The notes under the pieces: model-generated
What the model saw: the letters and a program-made list of their open reading frames with translations, nothing else
What the model was told of the DNA's origin: nothing
Databases searched by the model: none
Translations under genes and position numbers: made by a program
Assembly (NCBI GenBank): GCA_003520365.1
Contig: DOUW01000165.1
Location: 1 to 11,686, forward strand
Direction: 5' to 3'
Source: Massilia sp.
GTDB taxonomy: Bacteria > Pseudomonadota > Gammaproteobacteria > Burkholderiales > Burkholderiaceae_D
DNA: 11,686 nucleotides
Shown here: positions 1 through 9,179 of the stretch, one piece after another
Position numbering within the stretch: the stretch's first letter is position 1
Layout: every line of letters starts with the position of its first letter

Positions 1-1353
1 GGCAGCCGCGATCGGCACCGCGTGCGCGGCGATCGCCGGGTCTTTGGTCGCCAGCGTCGTCACCAGGCTGCCGCGGCCGCGCGCGGCCAGGTCCAGCGCC
101 TCGTCGATGTCGCGGTAGGTCATCATGGTGCTGACCGGGCCGAAGGCTTCGATGTCGTGCACGGCGGCGTTGATGGACGCGTTGCGGCACAGGAGCAGCG
201 TCGGCGAGAAGAAGGCGCCGGAGGCAACGCCTTCGCCCACCGGGTTGAAGCCGTGGTGGGCGCCGAAGATCACTTCGTTGCCGCGCGCGAGCATCTCGAC
301 GCGCTCGCTGACGTCGCGGTGCTGGTCCATCGAGGCCAGCGCGCCCATGCGCACGCCTTCCAGCTTCGGATTGCCGACCACGATTTTCGCCAGGCGCTCG
401 CGCAGGCGCTCGCCCAGCGCATCGGCGTGCTGCTCGGGGACGATGACGCGGCGGATCGCCGTGCATTTCTGGCCGGCCTTGCCGGTCATCTCGCGCGCGA
501 CTTCCTTCACGAACAGGTCGAACTCGGGATCGTCCGGGGTGACGTCCGGCGCCAGGATGGCGGCGTTCAGCGAGTCGGCTTCGGCCGTGAACGGGACCGA
601 CTCCTTGATGAGATTCGCATTGGCGCGCAGCTTGGCGGCGGTGTCGGCCGAGCCGGTGAAGGTGACCGCGTCGAAGCCGGTCAGGCGGTCGAGCAGGTCG
701 CCGGTCGAGCCGATCACGAGCTGCAGCGCGCCCTCCGGCAGCAGGCCGGATTCATGCATCATCTTGACCACCGCGTGGGTCAGGTAGCTGGTCGCGGTAG
801 CCGGCTTGCCGATGCAGGGCATGGCGGCCAGGAAGCTCGGCGCGAATTTCTCGAGCAGTCCCCAGATCGGGAAGTTGAAGGCGTTGATGTGCACCGCCAG
901 GCCGCCCTTCGGGACCAGGATGTGGGTGCCGGCGAAGCCGCCGCGCTTGCCCAGGTTCATTGCCGGACCTTCGTGCAGCACGTTCGACGAGGGCAGCTCG
1001 CGCGAACCCATGCTGGCGTAGGCGAACAGGGTGCCGATGCCGCCTTCGACGTCGACCCAGCTGTCCGGGCGGGTGGCGCCGGTCAGGTGCGAGATTTCGT
1101 AGAGTTCTTCCTTGCGCTCCATCAGGTAGAGCGCCAGGGCTTTCAGGCGCTGGGCGCGGGTCTGGAAGTCGAGCTTCATCAGGCCGGGGACGCCGGTCTT
1201 GCGAGCGTAGGTGACGGCTTCGTCGAAGTCGAGCTTCTCGGCGTGGGTGTGGTAGACCAGCTGGCCGTCGAGGGCGCTGTGCAGGGGGGTGGCGGCTTTC
1301 TGGCCGATCCAGCGGCCGGCGATCCAGCTTTGCAGGGTGCTTGGGGTGTGCAT
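1..1353 (-). CDS. paaZ: Bifunctional ring-opening enzyme PaaZ, N-terminal aldehyde dehydrogenase part (partial)
   Basis: This is the 5' part of the gene (451 codons); its 3' end lies beyond the left edge of the window. The visible part is the aldehyde dehydrogenase domain, which in PaaZ oxidises 3-oxo-5,6-dehydrosuberyl-CoA semialdehyde after oxepin-CoA ring opening. It resembles E. coli PaaZ throughout: [14 protein letters not shown] at about 97-110, the NAFNFP segment at 157-162, FTGS at 232-235, the general base Glu258 in TAEADS and the nucleophile Cys297 in GQKCTA. The equivalents in E. coli are, from memory, Glu256 and Cys295. The C-terminal MaoC-type hydratase domain that opens the ring would lie outside the window, so a shorter PaaN-type protein cannot be excluded. 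The start ATG at 1353 has a good GAGGAGACA leader. It is the last gene of the operon seen here, 168 bases after paaY, and that gap holds two REP-like palindromes. Confidence 0.93.
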   Translation of the reverse strand, partial: MHTPSTLQSWIAGRWIGQKAATPLHSALDGQLVYHTHAEKLDFDEAVTYARKTGVPGLMKLDFQTRAQRLKALALYLMERKEELYEISHLTGATRPDSWVDVEGGIGTLFAYASMGSRELPSSNVLHEGPAMNLGKRGGFAGTHILVPKGGLAVHINAFNFPIWGLLEKFAPSFLAAMPCIGKPATATSYLTHAVVKMMHESGLLPEGALQLVIGSTGDLLDRLTGFDAVTFTGSADTAAKLRANANLIKESVPFTAEADSLNAAILAPDVTPDDPEFDLFVKEVAREMTGKAGQKCTAIRRVIVPEQHADALGERLRERLAKIVVGNPKLEGVRMGALASMDQHRDVSERVEMLARGNEVIFGAHHGFNPVGEGVASGAFFSPTLLLCRNASINAAVHDIEAFGPVSTMMTYRDIDEALDLAARGRGSLVTTLATKDPAIAAHAVPIAAA

Positions 1354-1414
1354 TTGTTGTCTCCTCGGATTACCGTGTTGCTTGCAGGCGGTCGGGATGA
1401 GCATCGGCCGCGTT

Positions 1415-1441
1415 CGCGTGGGGACGAGTCTCCACCCTACG
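1415..1441 (-). repeat. REP-like palindromic element, copy 1
   Basis: A 27-base element in the paaY-paaZ gap. On the + strand it reads CGCGTG, then arms GTGGGGAC (1418-1425) and GTCTCCAC (1428-1435) around a 2-base loop GA, then the conserved tail CCTACG. The arms pair fully if one G-T (G-U in RNA) pair is allowed. Read on the - strand, the direction of operon transcription, it begins CGTAG. The tetranucleotide GTAG next to a palindrome is a known hallmark of REP elements handled by RAYT (TnpA_REP) transposases. Two further copies occur at 1494-1520 and 10295-10322. Which strand counts as the element's own forward direction is inferred from that GTAG. Confidence 0.75.
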
Positions 1442-1493
1442 TTGCTGGCGCTAGTTGTGCTCTTCGCGGTTCGGGCCATTTGACGTGCCATAC

Positions 1494-1520
1494 CGCGTGG
1501 ACACAGGTGTCCACCCTACG
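1494..1520 (-). repeat. REP-like palindromic element, copy 2
   Basis: A 27-base element in the same orientation as copy 1 and starting 79 bases from it. The 8-base arms GTGGACAC (1497-1504) and GTGTCCAC (1507-1514) pair perfectly around the loop AG. They are flanked by CGC on one side and CCTACG on the other, as in the other copies. It ends two bases before the paaY stop codon (complement of 1522-1524), so on the mRNA the hairpin would form right after the end of paaY translation. Confidence 0.8.
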
Positions 1521-1521
1521 T

Positions 1522-2121
1522 TTATGTCTTGGGTACGTGTCCGCCGTTGTTGCTGAAGTCGAAAACGGGGCGGTTCGGTTCGATTTCGGTGTAGGCCTCG
1601 ACTTCGCGCATGGTCTTCATGGAGCGCTCGGTCAGCTGGTGGTACTGGCGGGTGCCGAAGCTCTTCCAGGCGATTTCTTCGGGTTTCAGTTCGCGCATCA
1701 CGCGCGCCGGCGTGCCCATCACCATGCTGCGCGGTGGGATGATCATCTTCGCCTTCACGAAGCTCATCGCGGCGACGATCGATTCCTCGCCGACCACCGC
1801 GCCGTCCATCACCACCGCGTTCATGCCGACCATGGCATTGCGGCCCACGCGGCAGCCGTGCAGCACGGCGCCGTGGCCGATGTGGCCGTCGACCTCGATG
1901 ACGGTCTCGCCGTCCTCGAAGCCATGCATCACGCAGGTGTCCTGGACGTTGGCGCCCTCTTCCAGGACCAGGCGGCCGAAGTCGCCGCGCAGCGAGGCCA
2001 GCGGGCCGATGTAGCAGCGCGGGCCGACGATCACGTCGCCGATCAGGACCGCGGTCGGATGCACGTAGGCTGTCGGATGCACCACCGGGCGCACGCCGTC
2101 GATTTCATAGACCTTCACCAT
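1522..2121 (-). CDS. paaY: Phenylacetate-pathway thioesterase PaaY, gamma-carbonic-anhydrase fold
   Basis: A 199-residue left-handed beta-helix (hexapeptide repeat) protein closely resembling E. coli PaaY. Shared segments include PTAVLIGDV (22-30), SLRGDFGR (43-50), CVMHGF (63-68), GHIGHGAVLHGC (79-90) and GMNAVVMDGA (99-108). His66, His83 and His88 sit at the three zinc-ligand positions of the gamma-carbonic-anhydrase family. PaaY of E. coli is known as a thioesterase that hydrolyses ring-hydroxylated or otherwise dead-end CoA esters of this pathway; the same role is inferred here. I chose the ATG at 2121 because MVKVYEIDG aligns with the E. coli N-terminus. An in-frame ATG 20 codons upstream lies inside the thiolase gene. 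Only two bases separate this start from the thiolase stop, and its leader (GAAAGGG) sits within the thiolase 3' end, so translation is probably coupled. Confidence 0.93.
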   Translation of the reverse strand: MVKVYEIDGVRPVVHPTAYVHPTAVLIGDVIVGPRCYIGPLASLRGDFGRLVLEEGANVQDTCVMHGFEDGETVIEVDGHIGHGAVLHGCRVGRNAMVGMNAVVMDGAVVGEESIVAAMSFVKAKMIIPPRSMVMGTPARVMRELKPEEIAWKSFGTRQYHQLTERSMKTMREVEAYTEIEPNRPVFDFSNNGGHVPKT

Positions 2122-2123
2122 GC

Positions 2124-3329
2124 TCAGACCCTTTCGATGATCAGGGCGATGCCCTGGCCGACGCCGATGCACATCGTGCACAGCGCGTAACGGCCGCCGG
2201 TGCGCTGCAGCTGGTAGACGGCAGCGGTGACCAGGCGTGCGCCGGATGCGCCGAGTGGGTGGCCGAGCGCGATCGCGCCGCCGTTCGGGTTGACGTGTTC
2301 AGCGTCATCGGCCAGGCCGAGGTCGCGCAGCACGGCCAGGCTCTGCGATGCGAAAGCTTCGTTCAGCTCGATCACGTCCATCTGCTCGATGGTCAATCCG
2401 GTCTGTGCCAGCACCTTCTTCGTGGCTGGAGATGGTCCAAAACCCATGATGCGCGGCGCCAGGCCGGCGGTGGCCATGCCGATGATGCGGGCGCGCGGGG
2501 TCAGGCCGAAGCGCTCGGCGGCGCTGCCGGAGGCGATCAGGAGGGCGCAGGCGCCGTCGTTCACGCCCGAGGCGTTACCGGCGGTAACGGTGCCGTCGGG
2601 CGACACGACGCCCTTCAGTTTCGCCAGCGCTTCGATGCTGGTGTCGGGACGCGGATGCTCGTCGGTGTCGAACACGCGCGAATCGCCCTTCTTCGAGTGA
2701 ATCGTCACCGGCACGATCTCGTCCTTGAACACGCCGGCCGCGTTGGCGCGCGCCCAGCGCTGCTGGCTGCGGATCGCGAACGCGTCCTGGTCCGCGCGGT
2801 TGACGTTGAAATCCTTCGCCACGTTCTCGGCCGTTTCCGGCATCGAGTCGATGCCGTACTTCGCCTTCATCAGCGGATTGACGAAGCGCCAGCCGATGGT
2901 GGTGTCCTCGATCTTGGCCGCACGCGAGAAGGCGGAGTCGGCCTTTCCCATCACGAAGGGGGCGCGGGTCATGCTCTCGGAGCCGCCGGCGATGATCAGG
3001 TTGGCCTGGCCCGACAGGATGGCGCGCGCGCCGATGCCGACCGCGTCCAGGCTGGAGCCGCACAGGCGGTTGATGGTGTTACCGGGCACCTCGGGCGGCA
3101 GGCCGGCCAGCAGGCCTGCCATGTGGCCGACGTTGCGGTTGTCTTCGCCGGCCTGGTTGGCGCAGCCCCAGTACAGGTCGTCGACCATGGTCCAGTCCAC
3201 GCCCTTGTTGCGCTCGATGAGGGCAGCGATCGGCAATGCCGCCAGGTCGTCGGCGCGCACCGAGGCGAGCGAGCCGCCATAGCGGCCGAAGGGGGTGCGG
3301 ATGGCGTCGCAGATGAATGCGTCGATCAT
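2124..3329 (-). CDS. paaJ: 3-oxoadipyl-CoA / 3-oxo-5,6-dehydrosuberyl-CoA thiolase
   Basis: A 401-residue thiolase that cleaves 3-oxo-5,6-dehydrosuberyl-CoA and 3-oxoadipyl-CoA, releasing acetyl-CoA and finally succinyl-CoA. The catalytic residues are all present: nucleophile Cys90 in NRLCGSS, NEAFA at 323-327, His357 in GHPLGASG, and Cys387 in CTMCIGVGQG. The length is typical of the PaaJ/PcaF family. The ATG at 3329 follows AAGGAGACA; the open frame continues upstream without a stop, but that stretch is an off-frame shadow of paaK. The gene lies 29 bases downstream of paaK and 2 bases upstream of paaY. PcaF of protocatechuate degradation is nearly indistinguishable by sequence, so the assignment to the phenylacetate pathway comes from its position in the operon. 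In Pseudomonas nomenclature the same enzyme has another paa letter. Confidence 0.92.
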   Translation of the reverse strand: MIDAFICDAIRTPFGRYGGSLASVRADDLAALPIAALIERNKGVDWTMVDDLYWGCANQAGEDNRNVGHMAGLLAGLPPEVPGNTINRLCGSSLDAVGIGARAILSGQANLIIAGGSESMTRAPFVMGKADSAFSRAAKIEDTTIGWRFVNPLMKAKYGIDSMPETAENVAKDFNVNRADQDAFAIRSQQRWARANAAGVFKDEIVPVTIHSKKGDSRVFDTDEHPRPDTSIEALAKLKGVVSPDGTVTAGNASGVNDGACALLIASGSAAERFGLTPRARIIGMATAGLAPRIMGFGPSPATKKVLAQTGLTIEQMDVIELNEAFASQSLAVLRDLGLADDAEHVNPNGGAIALGHPLGASGARLVTAAVYQLQRTGGRYALCTMCIGVGQGIALIIERV

Positions 3330-3358
3330 GAATGTCTCCTTGTATCCTTGGATGCGCT

Positions 3359-4675
<1,317 letters not shown>

Positions 4676-4725
4676 CTGTGTCTCCTTCTCAGCTGTGTTT
4701 CAGGCGGCGCCTATCAAATGTCGAA

Positions 4726-5187
4726 CTACGCGTTCACCTCTGCCACCATCCCGCTCACGCGGTGCGACTTTCCGCGGAAGAGCGCGATCGTCTTCCCTTC
4801 GGCATTGGTCACGGTGACGTCGTAGACGCCGGTCTTGCCGGAAAGCGCCCGCTCCACCGCCTCGGCCGTCATCAGGTCGCCTTCGCGTCCCGGGGACAGG
4901 TAATCGATGGTGCAGCCGGCGCCGACCGTGTTGAAATTGTGCGAGTTGCAGGCGAAGGCGAAGGCGCTGTCGGCCAGCATGAAGATGAAGCCGCCGTGGC
5001 AGGTCGCATGCCCGTTGAGCATGTCGGCGCGCACGCGCATGCTCATGCGCGCATAGCCGGGGCGGATTGCATCGAGGGTCATGCCCAGCGCCTGGCTGGC
5101 CGGGTCGCGTTCGTACATCGTCTTGCCGGCCAGTTCGGCCAGCGCCTGCGGGTCGTGCAGTTGATTGCTGTGCTGGTCGCTATGCAT
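4726..5187 (-). CDS. paaI: Hotdog-fold phenylacetyl-CoA thioesterase PaaI
   Basis: A 153-residue hotdog thioesterase. The signature HGGFIFMLADSAFAFACN (64-81) matches PaaI proteins, with HGG at 64-66 and the catalytic acid Asp73. The known family function is hydrolysis of phenylacetyl-CoA and hydroxylated derivatives, freeing CoA when intermediates accumulate. I place the start at the ATG at 5187, giving MHSDQH. The open frame runs back 25 codons to 5262 but that part lies inside paaH and shows no family resemblance. The chosen start overlaps the paaH stop by 8 bases (ATGCATAG on the coding strand), which suggests translational coupling. The leader there is only GGAG, about 9 bases away. Confidence 0.92.
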   Translation of the reverse strand: MHSDQHSNQLHDPQALAELAGKTMYERDPASQALGMTLDAIRPGYARMSMRVRADMLNGHATCHGGFIFMLADSAFAFACNSHNFNTVGAGCTIDYLSPGREGDLMTAEAVERALSGKTGVYDVTVTNAEGKTIALFRGKSHRVSGMVAEVNA

Positions 5188-6742
5188 GGAAACGGGCTCC
5201 GGTCGGGTTGGCGGCGAGCTTGCGGCGCAAGAGCGGCGAGACGCGGTAGCGGTCTTCACCATAGGTGGCGGCGAGGTTCGCCAGGACCGTCACCACGTGC
5301 TCGATGCCGACGCTGTCGGCCCAGGCCAGCGGCCCGCGCGGGTAGTTCACGCCTTTCTGCATCGCGATGTCGACCGCGATGGCGCTACACACGCCCTGGT
5401 TGACGGCATCGGCTGCTTCGTTGGCGAGCATGGCGACGGTGCGCATCACGGCCATGCCGGGCACGTCGTCGATGCGCGTGACCTCGAAGCCGGCGGCCTG
5501 GAACATGCCGACCACGGAGTAATAGGCTTCGTCGCTGCACTGGTCGGCGCGCGCCAGCGCGATGCGGGTCGCCTTGGCGTGATCCAGCAGCAAATCGTAG
5601 ACCACCGTGTTCGGGTGGTTGTTGGCGGCCGCGCGCTCGGTGGCGCTGCGTCCGTCGGTGAGGAAGATCGCCGCGCCGTTGCAGTGGAAGGCGGGCGCTT
5701 CGTGCTTCTCGGCGCCGGCCAGCGGTTCGCGGTGGGTCACGCTGAAGCCGGCATCGGCCAGGCGCGCTTCCATCGGGCTGACGATGCTGTTGGTGATCTC
5801 GCGGCGCACGCTGATGCCGACCGTGTTCGGGCGTTCCTGCGCCGGCTCGACCCGGGGCGCCGGTTTGACGGCATCGGCGCCGTAGCGGTAGAAGCCGCGG
5901 CCGCTCTTGCGACCGAGGAAGCCGGCGTTCACCAGTTCCTGCTGCAGGATCGAGGGCGTGTAGCGCTGGTCGCCGTAATAGGCCGCGTGCACCGATTGCG
6001 TGACCGAGAAGTTGACGTCGTGGCCGATCAGGTCCATCAGCTCGAAGGGGCCCATGCGGAAACCGCCGCAGTCGCGCATGACGGCGTCCAGCGTGGCCGG
6101 ATCGGCGGCGCGCTCGAGCAGCAGGCGCAGCGCCTCGGCATAATAGGGGCGCGCCACGCGGTTGACGATGAAGCCGGGCGTCGACTTGGCGTGCACCGGG
6201 TCCTTGCCCCAGGCTTCGGCGGTGGCGTAGACGGTGTCGGCAACCGCCTTGCTGGTGGCCAGGCCACTGATCACTTCCACCAGGGCCATCAACGGCACCG
6301 GGTTAAAGAAGTGCATGCCGACCAGGCGCTCGGGATGGCGCAGCGGCGCGGCGATCGCGGTCACCGAGATCGACGAGGTATTCGTCGCCAGGATGCAGCG
6401 CGCGTCGACGATAGCTTCCAGGTCGGCGAAGAGCGTGCGCTTGGCATCCAGGTTCTCGACGATGGCTTCGATGACGAGCGATGCATCGCTCACCTGGGCC
6501 AGCGTGTCGACCGTTTTCAGGCGCTCGCGCGCCAGGTCGGCATCGACCGCGCCCATGCGGCCCTTCTCGACCAGCTTGTCGTAGACCTTGCCGATCTCGG
6601 CGATGGCCTTCGCGGCGGCGTCAGGCCGCGTGTCGAACAGGCGCACCTCGTGGCCGCTGGCGGCGGCGATCTGGGCAATGCCCGAGCCCATCGCGCCGCT
6701 GCCGATGACGGCAACGACACTCCCCTTGGCGAGTGCCTCCAT
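5180..6742 (-). CDS. paaH: 3-hydroxyacyl-CoA (3-hydroxyadipyl-CoA) dehydrogenase
   Basis: A 520-residue NAD-dependent dehydrogenase that oxidises 3-hydroxyadipyl-CoA to 3-oxoadipyl-CoA. The N-terminal Rossmann motif is GSGAMGSG (14-21). NTSS is at 121-124, the catalytic His144 lies in HFFNPVP with Glu156 downstream, and GFIVNR is at 190-195. A first C-terminal dehydrogenase domain follows (about 190-288, ending GRKSGRGFYRYG). After a region that I cannot assign (about 290-420), a second copy-like domain occupies about 425-510 (NEAADAVNQG, then DIAMQKGVNYPRGPLAW). From memory E. coli PaaH is near 475 residues, so this one is somewhat longer, mainly in the middle. The ATG at 6742 lies 2 bases after the paaG stop with GGAG upstream. 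Confidence 0.93.
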   Translation of the reverse strand: MEALAKGSVVAVIGSGAMGSGIAQIAAASGHEVRLFDTRPDAAAKAIAEIGKVYDKLVEKGRMGAVDADLARERLKTVDTLAQVSDASLVIEAIVENLDAKRTLFADLEAIVDARCILATNTSSISVTAIAAPLRHPERLVGMHFFNPVPLMALVEVISGLATSKAVADTVYATAEAWGKDPVHAKSTPGFIVNRVARPYYAEALRLLLERAADPATLDAVMRDCGGFRMGPFELMDLIGHDVNFSVTQSVHAAYYGDQRYTPSILQQELVNAGFLGRKSGRGFYRYGADAVKPAPRVEPAQERPNTVGISVRREITNSIVSPMEARLADAGFSVTHREPLAGAEKHEAPAFHCNGAAIFLTDGRSATERAAANNHPNTVVYDLLLDHAKATRIALARADQCSDEAYYSVVGMFQAAGFEVTRIDDVPGMAVMRTVAMLANEAADAVNQGVCSAIAVDIAMQKGVNYPRGPLAWADSVGIEHVVTVLANLAATYGEDRYRVSPLLRRKLAANPTGARFHA

Positions 6743-6744
6743 TC

Positions 6745-7536
6745 CTACTCTCCCTTGAACTGGGCCGGACGCTTGGCGATGAAGGCGGCGACGCCTTCGC
6801 GGTAATCGTGGCTGTAGCCCAGCTCGCGCATCATCGCGCCTTCCAGCTGTAATTGTTCCGGCAGGGTGTTGGCGTAGCTGGCCTGCAGCGCTTTCTTGGT
6901 GAAGGCCAGGCCGCGGGTTGCAGCGCTGGCGAAGTGATCGGCCATGGCCATCGCCTCATCCATCAGCGCCTCGTCCGGCACGCAGCGCCAGATCAGGCCC
7001 CATTCCTCGGCCTTCTCGGCGGTGAGCTTCTCGCCCAGCATGGCCAGGCCCGTGGCGCGGGCGTGGCCGATCAGGCGCGGCAGGTGCCAGGTACCGCCGG
7101 TATCCGGAATCAGGCCCAGCTTGCAGAAGGCCTCGATGAAGCTGGCGGACTTCGCGGCCAGCACGATGTCGCAGGCCAGCGCCAGGTTGGCGCCGGCGCC
7201 GGCCGCCACGCCGTTGACGGCGCAGATGACCGGCATCGGCAGCGAGCGCAGGGTCAGCACCAGCGGCGCATAGAATTTTTCCACCGATTCGCCCAGGTCC
7301 ACGCCCGGCGCACCGGGAGCGACCGCGCGGTCGGCCAGGTCCTGGCCGGCGCAAAAACCCCGGCCGGCGCCGGTCAGCACCAGCACGCGCACCGACTTGT
7401 CGGCTTGCAGCTTATCGAGTGCGTCGCGCACTTCGAGGTGCATGGCTTGCGTAAAACTGTTCAGGCGGTCGGGGCGGTTCAGGGTCAGGACGGCGACGCC
7501 GTCCTCGATCTTGAATTGAATCGATTCGTAGCTCAT
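6745..7536 (-). CDS. paaG: 1,2-epoxyphenylacetyl-CoA isomerase
   Basis: A 263-residue crotonase-family enzyme. It isomerises the ring 1,2-epoxide of phenylacetyl-CoA to 2-oxepin-2(3H)-ylideneacetyl-CoA, and in E. coli also shifts a double bond later in the pathway. Oxyanion-hole segments are GRGFCAGQDL (58-67) and NGVAAGAGANLAL (108-120). The catalytic acid is Asp145 in GLIPDTGGTW, a PaaG hallmark; the glutamate that hydratases of the family carry in the earlier loop is not evident. This and overall similarity to E. coli PaaG argue against PaaF. The ATG at 7536 has a strong GGAGGAGACA leader. It is 23 bases after paaE and 2 bases before paaH. Confidence 0.95.
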   Translation of the reverse strand: MSYESIQFKIEDGVAVLTLNRPDRLNSFTQAMHLEVRDALDKLQADKSVRVLVLTGAGRGFCAGQDLADRAVAPGAPGVDLGESVEKFYAPLVLTLRSLPMPVICAVNGVAAGAGANLALACDIVLAAKSASFIEAFCKLGLIPDTGGTWHLPRLIGHARATGLAMLGEKLTAEKAEEWGLIWRCVPDEALMDEAMAMADHFASAATRGLAFTKKALQASYANTLPEQLQLEGAMMRELGYSHDYREGVAAFIAKRPAQFKGE

Positions 7537-7559
7537 GGTGTCTCCTCCAGTTTTATTTT

Positions 7560-8636
7560 TTACTCGTGCTGGTCGAAATCGACGATCACTTTGTCCGTAA
7601 TCGGGAAGGACTGGCAGGACAGGACAAAACCGCGCGCCACTTCGTAGTCTTCCAGCGCGTAGTTCACGTCCATCTCGACATTGCCTTCGACGACCTTGCA
7701 GCGGCAGGTCGAGCAGACGCCGCCCTTGCAGGAGTAGCGCATGTCGATGCCCGCGCGCAGGCCGGCGTCGAGGATCGATTCCTTGTCCTTGTCCATCGTG
7801 AAGCTGGCGGCGCTGCCGTCCATGATCACGGTGACTTCGGTCTGGTGCGCGGCGCCGACCTCGATCTTGCGCGGCTTATGTTCGTGTTTCGGGATGCTGG
7901 CGGCGAACAGCTCGATGCGGATTTTCTCCTTCCCCATGCCTGCGTCCTGCAGCGACTTCGAGACGCCGTGCATCATGTCTTCCGGGCCGCAGATGAAGGC
8001 GACGTCGATGTCGTTGATGTCGATCCAATGCTTGAGGAAGGCGCTGCACTTCTCGCCGGTGATGCGGCCGTTGAAGAGTTCGATGTCCTGCGGCTCGCGG
8101 CTCATCACATAGACCAGCTTCAGGCGGCCCATGTAGCGGTCCTTCAGGTCGGTCAGCTCGTCGCGGAAGATCACCGACGAGGAGGCGCGGTTGCCGTAGA
8201 CCAGGGTGAAGCGGCTCTTCGGCTCGGCCTGCAGGGTGGTCGTGATGATCGACAGGATGGGCGTGATGCCGCTGCCGGCGGCAAAGGCCAGGTAATGGCG
8301 TTCGCTCTCGGGTTCGAGCGGCACGTTGAAGTGGCCCATCGGCGGCATCACTTCCAGCGTGGCGCCCGGCTGCAGCGATTCGTTGGCCCAGGTCGAGAAC
8401 ACACCGCCGGGCGTGCGCTTGATCGCCACGCGCAGCTGCTCGTCCTGCACCGCCGAGCAGATCGAATACGAGCGGCGCACGTCTTCGCCCTCGATCAGGG
8501 CACGCAGGGTCAGGTGCTGGCCCTGCTGGTAGGCGAAGGTTTGCTTCAGTTCCGGCGGCACGGCGAAGGTGACGGCGATGGCGTCGCGCGTCTCGTGCTT
8601 CACCTTGGCGACAGTCAGTGGATAGAATTTGCTCAT
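7560..8636 (-). CDS. paaE: Phenylacetyl-CoA epoxidase reductase subunit PaaE
   Basis: A 358-residue iron-sulfur flavoprotein that passes electrons from NAD(P)H to the PaaABC oxygenase. Domains in order: FAD-binding barrel with RRSYSIC (54-60); NAD(P)-binding domain with AAGSGITPILS (119-129) and CGPEDMM (216-222); C-terminal plant-type [2Fe-2S] ferredoxin domain (about 265-358) with ligands Cys303, Cys308, Cys311 and Cys341 (CKGGVCSTC, then LSCQS). All four cluster cysteines are present. The ATG at 8636 starts 24 bases after paaD. Unlike most genes here it lacks a recognisable Shine-Dalgarno sequence (upstream reads AAAGCTTAAACC), so it may depend on coupling with paaD translation. Confidence 0.96.
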   Translation of the reverse strand: MSKFYPLTVAKVKHETRDAIAVTFAVPPELKQTFAYQQGQHLTLRALIEGEDVRRSYSICSAVQDEQLRVAIKRTPGGVFSTWANESLQPGATLEVMPPMGHFNVPLEPESERHYLAFAAGSGITPILSIITTTLQAEPKSRFTLVYGNRASSSVIFRDELTDLKDRYMGRLKLVYVMSREPQDIELFNGRITGEKCSAFLKHWIDINDIDVAFICGPEDMMHGVSKSLQDAGMGKEKIRIELFAASIPKHEHKPRKIEVGAAHQTEVTVIMDGSAASFTMDKDKESILDAGLRAGIDMRYSCKGGVCSTCRCKVVEGNVEMDVNYALEDYEVARGFVLSCQSFPITDKVIVDFDQHE

Positions 8637-8660
8637 GGTTTAAGCTTTAATGCGCTGGCT

Positions 8661-9179
8661 TTAATGGCACTTGAAGTAATCGAAAGGCTCGCGGCAATCC
8701 AGGCACTTATATAAAGCCTTGCACGGGGTCGAGCCGAACTGGCTGGTGAGCTGGGTGTGCTTCGAGCCGCAGTGCGGGCAGGCGACTTCGGGCTCGACGA
8801 AAGCGCTACGCTTCACACCGCCGCGCAGGCCGCTGATGTCGATTGCCTGCTGCACCGGCGGCGCGATGCCGTAGCCCTTGAGTGCCGCCTTGCCGGATTC
8901 GCTCATCCAGTCGGTGGTCCAGGCGGGAGACAATTGCGTCACGACGCGCAGCTTGTCGATGCCGCGCGCGTGCAGGGCTTCGTTCACGGCGTCGGCGATG
9001 ACCTGCATCGCCGGGCAGCCCGAATAGGTCGGCGTGATCGTCACCACGCACTCGTCGCCAATGAGGGCGACGTCGCGCACGATGCCCAGGTCCACCACCG
9101 AGATCACGGGGATCTCGGGGTCGGGCACCTCGCCGAGCCAGGACCAGACCTGCTCGACCGTGACGCCTTGAAGAGTCAT
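8661..9179 (-). CDS. paaD: Phenylacetate degradation Fe-S maturation protein PaaD
   Basis: A 172-residue protein of the MIP18/SufT-like (DUF59) family, thought to help assemble the iron-sulfur cluster of PaaE. The N-terminal domain has the family DPEIP motif (20-24) and YSGCPA with Cys55. The C-terminal part (about 130-172) carries a zinc-ribbon-like set of cysteines: Cys134/Cys137 (CPHC), Cys153, Cys159/Cys162 (CLDC) and Cys171. I take the ATG at 9179, which overlaps the paaC stop as TAATG, a classic stop-restart junction. The open frame continues upstream as an off-frame shadow of paaC and was ignored. Confidence 0.94.
   Translation of the reverse strand: MTLQGVTVEQVWSWLGEVPDPEIPVISVVDLGIVRDVALIGDECVVTITPTYSGCPAMQVIADAVNEALHARGIDKLRVVTQLSPAWTTDWMSESGKAALKGYGIAPPVQQAIDISGLRGGVKRSAFVEPEVACPHCGSKHTQLTSQFGSTPCKALYKCLDCREPFDYFKCH

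Noticed and set aside
1354..1521. The paaY-paaZ gap as a site with a separate paaZ promoter
   Set aside because: I found no convincing -35/-10 pair on the - strand; the gap is explained by the two REP-like elements and GC-rich filler.
22..2190. Very long + strand open frame (722 codons) opposite paaZ and paaY
   Set aside because: It is antisense to two recognisable genes, its translation is rich in Arg, Ala, Gly, His and Asp as expected from the complement of GC-biased codons, and it shows no family motifs. Similar + strand frames opposite paaJ, paaK, paaH, paaE, paaC and paaA were rejected for the same reason.
6745..7536. Annotation of the crotonase gene as paaF
   Set aside because: Asp145 in the LIPDTGGTW motif, the long GVDLGESVEKFY segment and overall resemblance fit PaaG rather than PaaF.
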